Source: Paenibacillus albidus (GTDB lineage: Bacteria > Bacillota > Bacilli > Paenibacillales > Paenibacillaceae). Taken from it: DNA of 64,000 nucleotides. This document shows, in pieces, positions 1 to 9,338 of the stretch (its first letter is position 1; each line of letters starts with the position of its first letter). The stretch is from the NCBI RefSeq assembly GCF_014644435.1, contig NZ_BMKR01000005.1:1-64000 (forward strand), written 5' to 3'. The notes under the pieces are model-generated. The model did not search any database, had not been told where the DNA came from, and saw nothing but the letters and a program-made list of their open reading frames with translations. The position numbers were made by a program, and so were the translations under genes.

Positions 1-89
1 TGAGTTGTACTTTCCGTGTCCACCTCTTAGTCTAAATCACAGAAGCCGCTAAATGATCCAATCACCCCCGATGTGTGCTAGAAATTATG

Positions 90-160
90 AAATAGGGGCT
101 CCTGAGTCCGTAGAAACAGACAAAACCTTTCGTTTCGTCAAATAAGGACCGCTGAGTCCG
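90..160. repeat. Two copies of a CTGAGTCCG intergenic repeat
   Basis: Copies at 90-110 and 140-160 share the layout AAATARGG, a few variable bases, then CTGAGTCCG. The same sequence returns inverted at 40386-40409, and a shorter direct copy lies at 40501-40512. The rest of the gene-free stretch 1-265 shows no convincing ORF or RNA gene. This is probably a dispersed non-coding repeat of this genome. Confidence 0.5.
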
Positions 161-265
161 CAGGCTTGCCAAGGCCGATGGGTTACGACTTGTTTCCGAG
201 GGTCGAGCCAACCGCTGGGTTAAAGAGTTTGAGTAGTAGAGAACTATAACTATACAGAACGTCCG

Positions 266-2269
266 CTATTTACCGGCTGCCCTATTGCTTCTGAGCACCC
301 GGATCGCGTCATATTTCATAATATTATCCGAAATTTGCAGCCGCGTCTGGCTCTCCTCGAACCCGGTACGGCATAATGTTGTGTCCACACTTTCCCGCGA
401 GCTCAGACTATAGCAGGTGCCGCTGGCGAATTGACCGTCTTCCCCCGGCAGATAGGTGAGGTTGGGGTCCGCAAATGCGCCGCTCCGCAAGGTTACAAGC
501 CGCTCCGCCCCGCTGAACAGGTCATTGCCCATCAGATAATAGGGAGAGCGGGGAATTCCGAGCAGATGGAGCAGGGAAGGCGTAAGGTCCAATTGACCTG
601 CCGGATTGGCATCGGTTACCGGGGCGGAACCTCCGGGCAGATGGATAAGCAGCGGGACCTGATGCATGATTTGCTGCATATCGAGCGGGGAGAGTTTTTT
701 GTCGAGAAACTGCTCGTAATAGGTTGTCTCCGCAATCGAATTATCATGATCACCATAAAATGCGAGAATGGTATTGTCCCATAACCCGTGCCGCTTCATC
801 TCTTCTACCAGTTCCCCAAGCGCCGCATCCGTATAATGGACCGCTTGGAGGTAATTACCGAATATCGTTCCGTCGAAATCTCCGGTGTCCAGCTCCTGCG
901 CCTCGGAAGGCAGCAAATACGGGTGATGGCTCGACAGTGTGGTCAGGAAGGCATAGAAGGGCTTTGGAATGTTATCCTCCTCATCCATGATGTCCAGGGA
1001 CTGGCGGAGAAAGGATTTATCGCCCAGCGACCAGCCAAGCGGTTCGTCGAGGTCGAAATCTTTTTTACTGTAAAAATGATCGTAGCCCATCTCCGTATAC
1101 ATAATCTGCCGGTTCCAGAAGCTGCCCTCGTATGCATGGAAGGCATTAGCGCTGTAGCCGCGCTCCTTCAGGATCGCCGGGAGCATGTCAAATTGATTGC
1201 CCGGATAACGCACAAAGACAGAACCTGAAACCAGCGGATAAAGTGACCCATTGGAGGCCATGTCTGCATCGGAGGTCCGTCCCTGCGAGGTCTGATGATA
1301 AAAGCTGCTGAAATAATAGCTGTCTTTCAGGAGTGCATTCAGATTCGGCGTAATCTCCTGTCCGCCCACCGAACGGCCCACGACAAAATTCATAAATGCT
1401 TCCGCCTGAATAACGATGACATTGCTGCCGCTGTAGCGCCCGAAGCTCTCGTTCTCCGCGCTTTGTGCCGCACTCTGGCGGCTGAACCAGCTCTGCATCT
1501 CCGCAGCTTCCTGCATGGTCAGCTTTGGCTGCGGACCCAGGTGATCCTTGGCGTATTGATAGAGGTCGTAGCCGTGAAACCCAATTAACCCGGTCACATT
1601 GTACATCGCCAGACTCCACCAGTTGCCGGTGAACAGTTCCCGTGCCCACGTAGTGGCGTAAGAATGAATCGGGCCGAAGGTCAGGAGGCCTCCCAGCATC
1701 AGCGCTGTAATCCCGCTCGCGGTCCGCCGGAGGATTCCTGCCGCACGGGAGCTTGGGGGCGAAGGTTGAACGGGATGCAGCGTTTGGACCGGAAGGCTGC
1801 GCCGATACATGGAGCGCAGAATTGCGTATACGATCAGCAGCAGCCAGTCGCTGGCCAAATACAGATCGGTAAGCTTCAGCAGCGCAAATACACTGTCCCC
1901 CAACGCATCCATTTGTCCCGCCTGCAGCAGCACAGGAATGGTGAGGAAATCTGTGAAGTAGCGGTAATAGACGATATCCGCATAGATCAACAGGGTAAGC
2001 AGAATGTTCAGGCAGATCAAAGCCAAGGTCTGGCCCCGGCGGGGCAGCCAAAACGTCCAAAAGGACAGCAGCATGACGGAGCCTAGGGCAATCAGCTGGT
2101 CCATGCCGTTCATATCAATATTGGGGGCATGCAGCCCGTTGTGCAGAAAAACCAGTTTGGCGAATATCACGCCAAGGAACAGGAGATAACCGCAATAGCG
2201 GGAGCGCAGAACGGCAGCGAGCCTACGGGTGGCTGCAGAGCCGCTTGTGGAAACAGAGTCACTAGACAC
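266..2269 (-). CDS. LTA synthase family sulfatase (membrane phosphoglycerol transferase)
   Basis: The protein has about five N-terminal membrane segments followed by an extracellular sulfatase-fold domain, as in LtaS/YfnI/YqgS, which polymerise glycerol phosphate from phosphatidylglycerol into lipoteichoic acid. Visible catalytic features are QAE (Glu near residue 290), the nucleophile Thr in QGRTSDADM (near 332), the motif HHPY and GDHD near the C-terminus. The length of 667 aa fits the family. I chose the GTG at 2269 because AAGGAGG lies seven bases upstream of it; an ATG 21 bases further upstream has no comparable site. It lies downstream of the THUMP methyltransferase gene but is separated from it by a terminator. 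The exact paralogue type (synthase or primase) cannot be told from sequence. Confidence 0.88.
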   Translation of the reverse strand: MSSDSVSTSGSAATRRLAAVLRSRYCGYLLFLGVIFAKLVFLHNGLHAPNIDMNGMDQLIALGSVMLLSFWTFWLPRRGQTLALICLNILLTLLIYADIVYYRYFTDFLTIPVLLQAGQMDALGDSVFALLKLTDLYLASDWLLLIVYAILRSMYRRSLPVQTLHPVQPSPPSSRAAGILRRTASGITALMLGGLLTFGPIHSYATTWARELFTGNWWSLAMYNVTGLIGFHGYDLYQYAKDHLGPQPKLTMQEAAEMQSWFSRQSAAQSAENESFGRYSGSNVIVIQAEAFMNFVVGRSVGGQEITPNLNALLKDSYYFSSFYHQTSQGRTSDADMASNGSLYPLVSGSVFVRYPGNQFDMLPAILKERGYSANAFHAYEGSFWNRQIMYTEMGYDHFYSKKDFDLDEPLGWSLGDKSFLRQSLDIMDEEDNIPKPFYAFLTTLSSHHPYLLPSEAQELDTGDFDGTIFGNYLQAVHYTDAALGELVEEMKRHGLWDNTILAFYGDHDNSIAETTYYEQFLDKKLSPLDMQQIMHQVPLLIHLPGGSAPVTDANPAGQLDLTPSLLHLLGIPRSPYYLMGNDLFSGAERLVTLRSGAFADPNLTYLPGEDGQFASGTCYSLSSRESVDTTLCRTGFEESQTRLQISDNIMKYDAIRVLRSNRAAGK

Positions 2270-2304
2270 TTTAGAACCTCCTTGCTGCATGGATAAGGTA
2301 ACGG

Positions 2305-2345
2305 TAAAAAAACGGACACCCTCCCTGATAGAGAGCGGATGTCCG
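2305..2345 (-). terminator. Terminator of the THUMP methyltransferase gene
   Basis: On the minus strand CGGACATCC pairs with GGGTGTCCG and is followed by seven T residues. It sits between the methyltransferase stop and the LtaS-like start, so the two minus-strand genes are probably separate units. Confidence 0.75.
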
Positions 2346-2384
2346 CTGGATATAGAAGTTCACTCTTTAGACTGAGAAGCTTGC

Positions 2385-3524
2385 TTATTGCGGATTTCGC
2401 GGCGGCAAAGGGCCCAGGTATTGATAATACTGGCACTCAATCCGCCCGTTATAGAGCTTGCGGCGCTTGTCTGCTTTGCGGCCATAGAATTGCTCGAATT
2501 CCTTGTAGGGACTGATGGCAAAAAAGGACCATGTCGGCAGATACAGCATCATCTCTCCGAATTGCCGGGTCAGCTTCTCGACTTCCTTGTCGCTGCTGAT
2601 CCGTTCGCCGTATGGGGGATTGGTGATGATACAGCCGTATTCGCCTTGCGGTCTGGCTTTGGCCGCCGCAATGACGTTGAAGGTGATCTCGCCGGACAGC
2701 CCGGCACTTTTGGCGGCGGCTTCGGCAATTTCAATGGCGGCCGGATCAATATCGCTCCCGGTCAGCTGCAGCGGGTAATCGTCGCGCACCGCGTCAAAGG
2801 CTTCTTCGCGTGCCTCTTCCCATAGGCGCTGGGGAATAACCGGCCAATGCTCGGACGGGAACGAACGGCGCAGCCCGGGTGCGATGTTCCAGGCGATCAT
2901 GGCAGCTTCGATCAGAATGGTGCCCGAACCGCAACACGGATCATAAAGCGGCCGGTGGCCGTTCCAGCGGCTGAGCTGCAGCAGCGCGGCCGCCATCGTC
3001 TCTTTGATCGGCGCTTCGGTAGCCTGTCTGCGGTAGCCGCGTTTGTGCAGCGCGGGTCCTGTAGTATCGAGTGTGATCAAGGCGATATCGTTCAACAGGA
3101 TCATTTCGATCACATACCGCGGGCCGTCTTCCCGGAACCAGTCCGTATGATAAGATTGCTTGAGCTTCTCTACGACGGCTTTTTTGACAATGCCCTGACA
3201 GGCCGGTACGCTGGTCAGCTGAGATTTGTGCGAACGTCCTTCAACAGGGAATTCCCCGTGCTCCGGAATCCAGTCCTCCCAGGCGATGGCTTTGACACCT
3301 TCGAATAATTCATCAAAGGTTTTGGCCGGGAACTGGCCCATCTTGACCAGCACGCGGTCCGACGTGCGCAGCCACAGATTGCAGCGGCAGATATCGATAT
3401 AATCCCCGCTGAACAATACCCGTCCATTTTCGGTTGTGGTCTCATAACCCAGTTCATTTAATTCACGAGCTACAACAGCTTCCAGGCCCATGGGGGCAGT
3501 AGCGATTAATTGTAATTTTCCCAA
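2385..3524 (-). CDS. THUMP-domain class I SAM RNA methyltransferase (YpsC/RlmL-type)
   Basis: This is a predicted N2-guanosine methyltransferase acting on 23S rRNA. The N-terminal THUMP domain (about residues 1-150) is followed by a Rossmann methyltransferase with motif I-like DPCCGSGT (about 195-202) and the catalytic NPPYGER (about 302-308). The family's usual N-terminus is LIATAPMGLEAVV; this favours the TTG at 3524, which has GGAG upstream and gives 379 aa, near the 385 aa of B. subtilis YpsC. An ATG at 3575 would add 17 atypical residues. It reads away from the O-methyltransferase gene at 3660. The family call is firm; the exact rRNA base is inferred from homologues. Confidence 0.87.
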   Translation of the reverse strand: MGKLQLIATAPMGLEAVVARELNELGYETTTENGRVLFSGDYIDICRCNLWLRTSDRVLVKMGQFPAKTFDELFEGVKAIAWEDWIPEHGEFPVEGRSHKSQLTSVPACQGIVKKAVVEKLKQSYHTDWFREDGPRYVIEMILLNDIALITLDTTGPALHKRGYRRQATEAPIKETMAAALLQLSRWNGHRPLYDPCCGSGTILIEAAMIAWNIAPGLRRSFPSEHWPVIPQRLWEEAREEAFDAVRDDYPLQLTGSDIDPAAIEIAEAAAKSAGLSGEITFNVIAAAKARPQGEYGCIITNPPYGERISSDKEVEKLTRQFGEMMLYLPTWSFFAISPYKEFEQFYGRKADKRRKLYNGRIECQYYQYLGPLPPRNPQ

Positions 3525-3659
3525 AATGCTCTCAACTCCATTTAACTTGTAGATAAACACAAAAAGCCAGTACAATTAAGTATAGGGGAATGCGGAGGAC
3601 TACACAATGACCGCCCTCCTTAATATGCCCCTTATGCCAAGGATTAAAGGAGAATATCT

Positions 3660-4301
3660 ATGCTTGACCAGAACCAGAACCAGGAACAATACAGTGAACA
3701 ACTTTATACAGAAGATGAGCTGTTGCTTAAGGTAACCCGAAAGATCGCCGAAAGCGGCATGCCCGAAGTCTCCATCGCTCCGGGCTACGGCAGACTGCTT
3801 ACCCTGCTAGTCAGCTTGTCCCGCTCCTCGCGCATTCTGGAGATCGGTGCGCTGGGCGGCTACAGCGGCATCTGTCTGTGCCGCGGCATGGCTCCGGGCG
3901 GCAAGCTGATGTCGCTTGAGCTGAAGGCGGAATATGCCGGGCTGGCGGGCCGCCATTTGGAGCTGGCCGGCTATGGCGATGCCGTTGAATACAAGATTGG
4001 GCCTGCGCTTGACAGCCTCCGGGCACTGGAAGCAGAGGGCAGAAGCTTTGATTTCTTCTTTATTGATGCAGACAAAGAGAATTATCCGAATTACCTTGAA
4101 TACGCGATTAAGCTGGCCAGTCCGGGCGCAGTGATTGCCGGTGATAATATCTTTCTGCGCGGCCGGACCCTGAACCGGGAGAAGAACGGACCAGCCGTTC
4201 AGGCAATGCGCCGTTTTAATGAAATGATTGCCACGGATGAGCGCCTGACCAGTACCCTGCTGCCTGCCTATGACGGCTTGGCCCTGGCGGTTGTCAAGTA
4301 A
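3660..4301 (+). CDS. O-methyltransferase (YrrM / CCoAOMT-like)
   Basis: This is a SAM-dependent class I methyltransferase of 213 aa. Motif I EIGALGGYSGICL and the metal-binding region FFIDADKENYPNY match the caffeoyl-CoA O-methyltransferase / YrrM family, in which a divalent cation positions a catechol-type hydroxyl or, for bacterial TrmR, a tRNA wobble uridine (5-hydroxyuridine). The start ATG follows AAAGGAG at ideal distance. The gene ends six bases from the convergent MFS gene. The substrate cannot be read from sequence; a tRNA ho5U methyltransferase (TrmR-like) role is possible. Confidence 0.85.
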   Translation: MLDQNQNQEQYSEQLYTEDELLLKVTRKIAESGMPEVSIAPGYGRLLTLLVSLSRSSRILEIGALGGYSGICLCRGMAPGGKLMSLELKAEYAGLAGRHLELAGYGDAVEYKIGPALDSLRALEAEGRSFDFFFIDADKENYPNYLEYAIKLASPGAVIAGDNIFLRGRTLNREKNGPAVQAMRRFNEMIATDERLTSTLLPAYDGLALAVVK

Positions 4302-4307
4302 CCCTGT

Positions 4308-5528
4308 TTAGCGGAACCAGCGCGGCTCCGTGCGTTTATACAGCTTGAGCCGCACCCAGACGGTATTGATGAGCAGGAAACCGCCGGAGAGAATAAACAA
4401 ACCTTCAATCCCGATATAACCGGACAGAACACCGCCGATAATGGCGCCAAGCATATTCCCGAGAGCCAGCGTGCTGCTGTTGAAGCCGAACGCGCGGCTC
4501 TCCTTGCCGTCCGGGGTATAAGAACGGATCAGTGCATTCACACTGGGCAGCAGGCCGCCCATGAAGACTCCCATCAGGAACCGCACGACAATCAGCTGCC
4601 AGACGCTGGTGACGAAAGCCTGCGGGATGAGAAAGACGGCGGCCCCAATCAGGGCGAAGGTCAAAATGCGATGGGCTCCGATTTTGTCACTTAGCTTGCC
4701 GAGGACCGGGGAGGCGATCATGTTGGAAATGCCGGTGACGGCGCTCACCATCCCGGCCCAAAAAGCGATGTTCACGGCCGAACCGTGCAGCTTCTCCACA
4801 TAAATCGGCAGCAGCGTCATCGGACTGATCATGGCAAACTGCAGCAAAAACGTTACGCCGAACAGGGCGGGCAGCTGGGGCACCTTGATCAATTCCCGCA
4901 GGCCTGCCAGCACGGAGGCCTGCGGCACATGCGCGGCTTCTTCGCGGTCGAATTTCTCCTTGACGAGAAACAAAGCGAGCAGCGAAGCGATGAACAGCAG
5001 TGCACCTACGACGTAAAAAATGGGACGGAAGCCGATCCAGTCGGCGAGCAGGCCTCCGATCAGCGGGCCCAGGATAGTGCCGGCCACCGAACCCGACTGC
5101 ATCAGTCCCATGGCGAATCCCATGCGCGGTTTGGGGGTCGTGCCGGATATCAAGGCGATGGAAGCCGGGTTGAAGCCGGAGATGGTCCCGTTCAGCAGGC
5201 GGAGCAGCAGCAGCTGCCAAGGCGTCTGGGCAAAGCCCATCAGCAGAATAACAATGGCCATGCCGAAACTTGAGCGCAGCAGCATGATTTTGCGTCCGTA
5301 TTTGTCGGAGAGCTTGCCCCAGAGCGGCTGAAACAGAAATGAAGTCATGAAATTTGCGGCAAAAATAAGACCGGCCCAGATTCCGATCGCATGCTCGCCC
5401 TGAACACCAAGATCCTTGGCCAGGTAAAGCGAGAGGAACGGAGTAATCATTGTCATTCCGGCATTGACCAGAAATTGGCCGAACCAAAGCACCATGAGGT
5501 TGACTTTCCAAGTCTCCCATTTCTTCAA
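4308..5528 (-). CDS. MFS transporter, multidrug-efflux type
   Basis: This is a 12-segment major facilitator protein of about 406 aa. The loop 2-3 signature appears as GKLSDKYGRK, and a second half-repeat copy appears as GKLSDKIGAHR, typical of DHA1 drug exporters. There is no ATG before the first helix; TTG codons at 5558 and 5528 are possible, and I prefer 5528 because AAAGGAAG lies upstream and the sequence then begins MKKWETWKVNL. It is divergent from hemE across a 225-bp region containing an extended -10 (TGATATACT on the minus strand, near 5594) and the TGTCAT repeats. The substrate is unknown. Confidence 0.83.
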   Translation of the reverse strand: MKKWETWKVNLMVLWFGQFLVNAGMTMITPFLSLYLAKDLGVQGEHAIGIWAGLIFAANFMTSFLFQPLWGKLSDKYGRKIMLLRSSFGMAIVILLMGFAQTPWQLLLLRLLNGTISGFNPASIALISGTTPKPRMGFAMGLMQSGSVAGTILGPLIGGLLADWIGFRPIFYVVGALLFIASLLALFLVKEKFDREEAAHVPQASVLAGLRELIKVPQLPALFGVTFLLQFAMISPMTLLPIYVEKLHGSAVNIAFWAGMVSAVTGISNMIASPVLGKLSDKIGAHRILTFALIGAAVFLIPQAFVTSVWQLIVVRFLMGVFMGGLLPSVNALIRSYTPDGKESRAFGFNSSTLALGNMLGAIIGGVLSGYIGIEGLFILSGGFLLINTVWVRLKLYKRTEPRWFR

Positions 5529-5630
5529 AGTGCTTTCACTTCCTTTCAGAGAATTCAATAAATCCAGAGTTCGCTAAAAAACGACATTCTATCAGTATAT
5601 CATAAATTGTGGAAGCGGCGGTGCAACACT

Positions 5631-5658
5631 TGTCATAGTAATGTCATAGGATTGTCAT
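5631..5658 (+). promoter_or_regulatory. Three TGTCAT direct repeats with 11-bp period
   Basis: TGTCAT occurs at 5631, 5642 and 5653, an exact 11-bp period, ending 19 bases before the hemE -35 box. Evenly phased direct repeats on one helix face are typical of binding sites for OmpR/PhoB-family response regulators. The site could serve hemE, the divergent MFS gene, or both. Confidence 0.5.
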
Positions 5659-5677
5659 TCCCTAACCTTGTAAGCGG

Positions 5678-5706
5678 TTGTTACCGCGTTTTAAAAAGGG
5701 CATAAT
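5678..5706 (+). promoter_or_regulatory. Sigma-A promoter of hemEHY
   Basis: TTGTTA (5678-5683), a 17-bp spacer, and CATAAT (5701-5706). It lies 48 bases before the hemE start. Confidence 0.6.
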
Positions 5707-5753
5707 AAGTAGTATGTGTGTTCAAATCCAATATAAAATCTAATGGAGACCTT

Positions 5754-6803
5754 ATGATGACCTACAATGACACTTTTATCCGCGCCTGCCGCAAGCAGGA
5801 CACGGAGCACGTTCCCGTATGGTACATGCGGCAGGCCGGCCGTTATGATCCCGAGTATCGTAAAATCAAAGAAAAGTATTCCCTGCTCGAAATTTGCAAG
5901 CAGCCTGAGCTGGCTGCCGAAGTCACTTTGATGCCGGTACGCAAGCTGGGTGTGGATGCGGCCATCCTGTATTCGGATATTATGAATCCCGTGGCGTCCA
6001 TCGGCGTTAAGTTTGACATTGTGAAGAACATCGGACCGGTGATTGAGAATCCGATCCGCTCGGCAGCCGATGTGGAACGGCTGAAGCCGATTGATATTGA
6101 AGGCGATCTCAGCCACATTCTGGAGACCATCGCCATTCTTGACAAGGAGCTGGAGGTGCCGCTGATTACTTTTGCGGGAGCGCCTTTTACCATCGCCAGT
6201 TATTTGATTGAGGGCAGGCCGTCCAAAGGGTATATCCGCACCAAAGAAATGATGTACAGCGAACCCCGTGTGTGGGAGATGCTGATGGACAAGCTGGGCG
6301 ATATGGTGATCGCCTACCTGCGCAGCCATGTGAAGAGTGGAGGCAAGGCCTTCCAGCTGTTCGACAGCTGGGTGGGCGCACTTGCGCCGCAGGATTTTGA
6401 GCGGTATGTGCTGCCTACGGTTACGCGTATTTTTGCCGAGTTGTCCGATCTCGATGTGCCCAAAATTTATTTCCCGGGTGTCAGCTCGGGGGAATTGCTG
6501 CCAAGCCTCACGAAACTTCAGGCCGATGTAATCGGACTGGACTGGCGTGTCAGCCTGGCGGAAGGCCGGCGCAGACTGGGGGGCGGCTTCGCCGTCCAAG
6601 GCAATCTGGACCCGTATTTGCTGACTGCACCGATGGATCTGCTGAAGGAACGGGCCAAGCAGCTGATTGATGAAGGGATTCAGGAGCCCGGATACGTGTT
6701 CAATTTGGGGCATGGATTATTTCCGGAGGCTTCGCTGGACAAGCTAAGGGAACTCACGGAGTATATTCACGAATATTCGCGAGCCGCATTACAGAAATCG
6801 TAA
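5754..6803 (+). CDS. hemE: Uroporphyrinogen decarboxylase
   Basis: It decarboxylates the four acetate side chains of uroporphyrinogen III to give coproporphyrinogen III in the cytosol. The N-terminal substrate-binding signature WYMRQAGRYDPEYR, the segments TFAGAPFTIASY and FNLGHG, and the length of 349 aa match HemE. I chose the ATG at 5754 because ATGGAGAC precedes it at good spacing; an upstream TTG-type extension of 12 residues lacks a binding site. It is the first gene of a hemE-hemH-hemY operon, the standard Gram-positive arrangement. Confidence 0.97.
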   Translation: MMTYNDTFIRACRKQDTEHVPVWYMRQAGRYDPEYRKIKEKYSLLEICKQPELAAEVTLMPVRKLGVDAAILYSDIMNPVASIGVKFDIVKNIGPVIENPIRSAADVERLKPIDIEGDLSHILETIAILDKELEVPLITFAGAPFTIASYLIEGRPSKGYIRTKEMMYSEPRVWEMLMDKLGDMVIAYLRSHVKSGGKAFQLFDSWVGALAPQDFERYVLPTVTRIFAELSDLDVPKIYFPGVSSGELLPSLTKLQADVIGLDWRVSLAEGRRRLGGGFAVQGNLDPYLLTAPMDLLKERAKQLIDEGIQEPGYVFNLGHGLFPEASLDKLRELTEYIHEYSRAALQKS

Positions 6804-6817
6804 AGGGGATGGAATCC

Positions 6818-7774
6818 GTGGCAACAAAAATTGGTGTATTGGTCATGTCGTACGGCACTCCTGAAAGCCTGGATGGAGTAGAGGCTTATTATACCCATAT
6901 TCGGCACGGCAACGCGCCGACTGCAGAACAGCTGCAACAGCTGAAGGACCGTTATGAAGCAATTGTTGGCGGGGTGTTTCCGCTGCGCGAGAATACGGAC
7001 CGTCAGGTGGCAGCTCTGCAGGCTGCACTGAACAGCGGTTCTGCGCAGAAGGATGTGGAATTTGTCTGCTACCAGGGGCTGAAGCATGCCCATCCCTTTA
7101 TTGAAGATGGTGTGGAAGCTATGGCCAGAGACGGAATTACCCAAGCGGTAGGCATTGTACTTGCGCCTCATTACTCGGTGATGAGTGTGGGAACCTACAT
7201 CAAACGCGCACAGGCCAAAGCCGAGGAATGCCAGGTGGGAATGGGCTTTGTAGAAAGCTACCACCTGCATCCGCAGCTGATTGATGTGCTGAGCCGCAGA
7301 GTATCCGCGAGACTGGATCAGTTCGAGGAGGCTGGAGCTGTCCGGGACGAAGTGCGTGTATTATTCAGCGCACACAGTCTGCCGGTACGAATCCTGTCCA
7401 TGGGGGATCCTTACCGTGACCAACTGCTGCAGACCTCCGAAGCAGTTGCACAAGCAGCGGGTGTGGCCTCTTGGCAGTTCACCTGGCAAAGCGCAGGCCG
7501 CACAGCCGAGCCATGGCTCGGTCCCGATGTGCTGGACACGCTGCGGGAGCTAAGCCATGAACAGGTGAAATATGTCCTGGTGGCCCCTGTCGGTTTTGTC
7601 TCCGATCATTTGGAGGTATTGTATGATCTTGATATCGAGGCCCAGGCTGTCGCCGGTGAGCTGGATCTGCGTCTGATGCGGATCGAATCGCTGAATAGTG
7701 ATCCTGCATATATGGCAGTTTTAAGCGATGTCGTGCGTACGAAGGTGGAACAAATGAAGGTGAGCCAGTCATGA
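6818..7774 (+). CDS. hemH: Ferrochelatase (coproporphyrin III type, CpfC)
   Basis: It inserts ferrous iron into the porphyrin; in Gram-positives the substrate is coproporphyrin III, with decarboxylation afterwards. The sequence has MSYGTP near the start, the metal-site His in LFSAHSLP, and the acidic segment GFVSDHLEVLYDLD. At 318 aa it has no iron-sulfur extension. The GTG at 6818 is preferred, since AAAGGGG is nine bases upstream; the ATG at 6809 would be directly against it. It starts 14 bases after hemE and its stop overlaps the hemY start by four bases (ATGA), indicating translational coupling. Confidence 0.95.
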   Translation: MATKIGVLVMSYGTPESLDGVEAYYTHIRHGNAPTAEQLQQLKDRYEAIVGGVFPLRENTDRQVAALQAALNSGSAQKDVEFVCYQGLKHAHPFIEDGVEAMARDGITQAVGIVLAPHYSVMSVGTYIKRAQAKAEECQVGMGFVESYHLHPQLIDVLSRRVSARLDQFEEAGAVRDEVRVLFSAHSLPVRILSMGDPYRDQLLQTSEAVAQAAGVASWQFTWQSAGRTAEPWLGPDVLDTLRELSHEQVKYVLVAPVGFVSDHLEVLYDLDIEAQAVAGELDLRLMRIESLNSDPAYMAVLSDVVRTKVEQMKVSQS

Positions 7775-9222
7775 CCCGGACTTCCCGCAGGGTTGTCATT
7801 ATCGGCGGAGGCCTTAGCGGTCTCAGCGCCGCTTTTTATGTGCGCAAGTATTATAAGCTGGCGGGTGTGACTGCAGATATAGTGATTGTAGAAAAGGACA
7901 AGGCGCTTGGCGGCAAGATAGAGACCCTGCATCGTGACGGTTTTGTGATCGAGAAGGGGCCCGACTCCTTTCTGGCCCGCAAGACGGCAATGAGTGATCT
8001 GGCCAAGGAGCTTGAGCTGGATCATGAACTGGTGACGACCAATCCGAATGCCAAGAAGACATACATATTGCAGCGGGACAAACTTCATCCGATGCCTGCC
8101 GGACTCGTGCTTGGCATTCCGACGGAGCTGAAGCCGTTCCTGAAGAGCGGACTGGTCTCTTTTGGGGGCAAAATGCGGGCAATGATGGATTTTGTGCTTC
8201 CGCCGCGACGCAGCACCGAGGACGAATCCCTGGGCGACCTGATTGAACGGCGGCTGGGGCCGGAAGTGCTGGAGAATATGACCGAGCCGCTGCTGGCCGG
8301 GATTTATGCCGGTGATATGCGCAAAATCAGCCTCCAGGCCACGTTCCCGCAGTTTGGCGAAGTGGAGCGGCAGTATGGCAGCCTGATCCGCGGCATGACC
8401 ACGGGCCGGAAGCCGGTGGAGACGCATACGGGGACCAAGAAAAGTGCATTTCTGACCTTCCGCAAAGGATTGCAGAGCCTTGTGCATGGTCTGATTCATG
8501 AGCTGCATGATGTGGAGCAGCGGACGGAGGCGGCAGCGGTATCCATTGCCGCACTGAAGCCGGGGTCATCTGGCGGAAATGCGCTGGAGCGGGGGACTTC
8601 CCGTTACGAGGTGGAGCTGGACAATAGGGAGCGGCTGGCGGCGGATGATATCTATGTTACTACGCCGAACTTTGCCGCAGCCGAGCTGCTTCGGCCCCAT
8701 GTGGATGTTGCGGCGCTGGATGCTGTGAATTATGTTTCTGTGGCAAATGTTGTGCTGGCCTTCCCGAAGCGGGAGATCAACACCGAATATGACGGCTCCG
8801 GGTTCCTGGTGCCGCGCAAAGAGGGCCGGAATATTACGGCCTGCACCTGGACCTCGACCAAATGGCTGCATACCAGCCCGGACGACAAGGTGCTTTTGCG
8901 CTGTTATGTTGGCCGTGCCGGAGATGAACAGAACGTACAGCTCCCGGACGACGCTTTGGAGGAGCTTGTACGCAAGGATCTGCGGGAGATCATGGGCATT
9001 ACCGCCAAACCTCTGTTCACAGAGATTACGCGTCTGACCCACTCCATGCCGCAGTATCCTGTCGGCCATCCGGCGGCTATCGCCCGGCTGCGCGGCGCGC
9101 TTGAGCAAGTGCTGCCGGGGGTCTATGCCTTCGGAGCAGGCTACGATGGCATCGGCATGCCCGACTGCATCAAACAGGCGAAGCTGATCGCGGAAAAGGC
9201 TGCCGGGAATCTGGCGGAATAG
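7771..9222 (+). CDS. hemY: Coproporphyrinogen III / protoporphyrinogen oxidase (CgoX)
   Basis: This is an FAD-dependent six-electron oxidase of 483 aa. The dinucleotide-binding motif VVIIGGGLSGLSAAFYV is at residues 8-24, GFVIEKGPDSFL follows, and the C-terminal FAD motif is YDGIGMPDCIKQ. In Gram-positives this enzyme makes coproporphyrin III for HemH. It is the last gene of the operon, start-stop overlapped with hemH. A hairpin and T-run follow at 9301-9332. Confidence 0.95.
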   Translation: MTRTSRRVVIIGGGLSGLSAAFYVRKYYKLAGVTADIVIVEKDKALGGKIETLHRDGFVIEKGPDSFLARKTAMSDLAKELELDHELVTTNPNAKKTYILQRDKLHPMPAGLVLGIPTELKPFLKSGLVSFGGKMRAMMDFVLPPRRSTEDESLGDLIERRLGPEVLENMTEPLLAGIYAGDMRKISLQATFPQFGEVERQYGSLIRGMTTGRKPVETHTGTKKSAFLTFRKGLQSLVHGLIHELHDVEQRTEAAAVSIAALKPGSSGGNALERGTSRYEVELDNRERLAADDIYVTTPNFAAAELLRPHVDVAALDAVNYVSVANVVLAFPKREINTEYDGSGFLVPRKEGRNITACTWTSTKWLHTSPDDKVLLRCYVGRAGDEQNVQLPDDALEELVRKDLREIMGITAKPLFTEITRLTHSMPQYPVGHPAAIARLRGALEQVLPGVYAFGAGYDGIGMPDCIKQAKLIAEKAAGNLAE

Positions 9223-9300
9223 CCTGGGATAGTGGATAGTTCAGCAACCATCAACCATCCATCCATAGCTGAGACTTAAGTCGGCTTTGGGGAGATCAAC

Positions 9301-9332
9301 GGTGAGGCGGAGTAGTCGCCTCGCCTTTTTTT
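9301..9332 (+). terminator. Terminator of hemEHY
   Basis: GGTGAGGCG pairs with CGCCTCGCC (one mismatch) around a seven-base loop, followed by seven T residues. Confidence 0.85.
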
Positions 9333-9338
9333 ATGGCA

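Noticed and set aside
5525-5558. CcpA cre site at the MFS start
   Set aside because: TGAAAGCACTTTGA resembles a cre but lacks the central CG.
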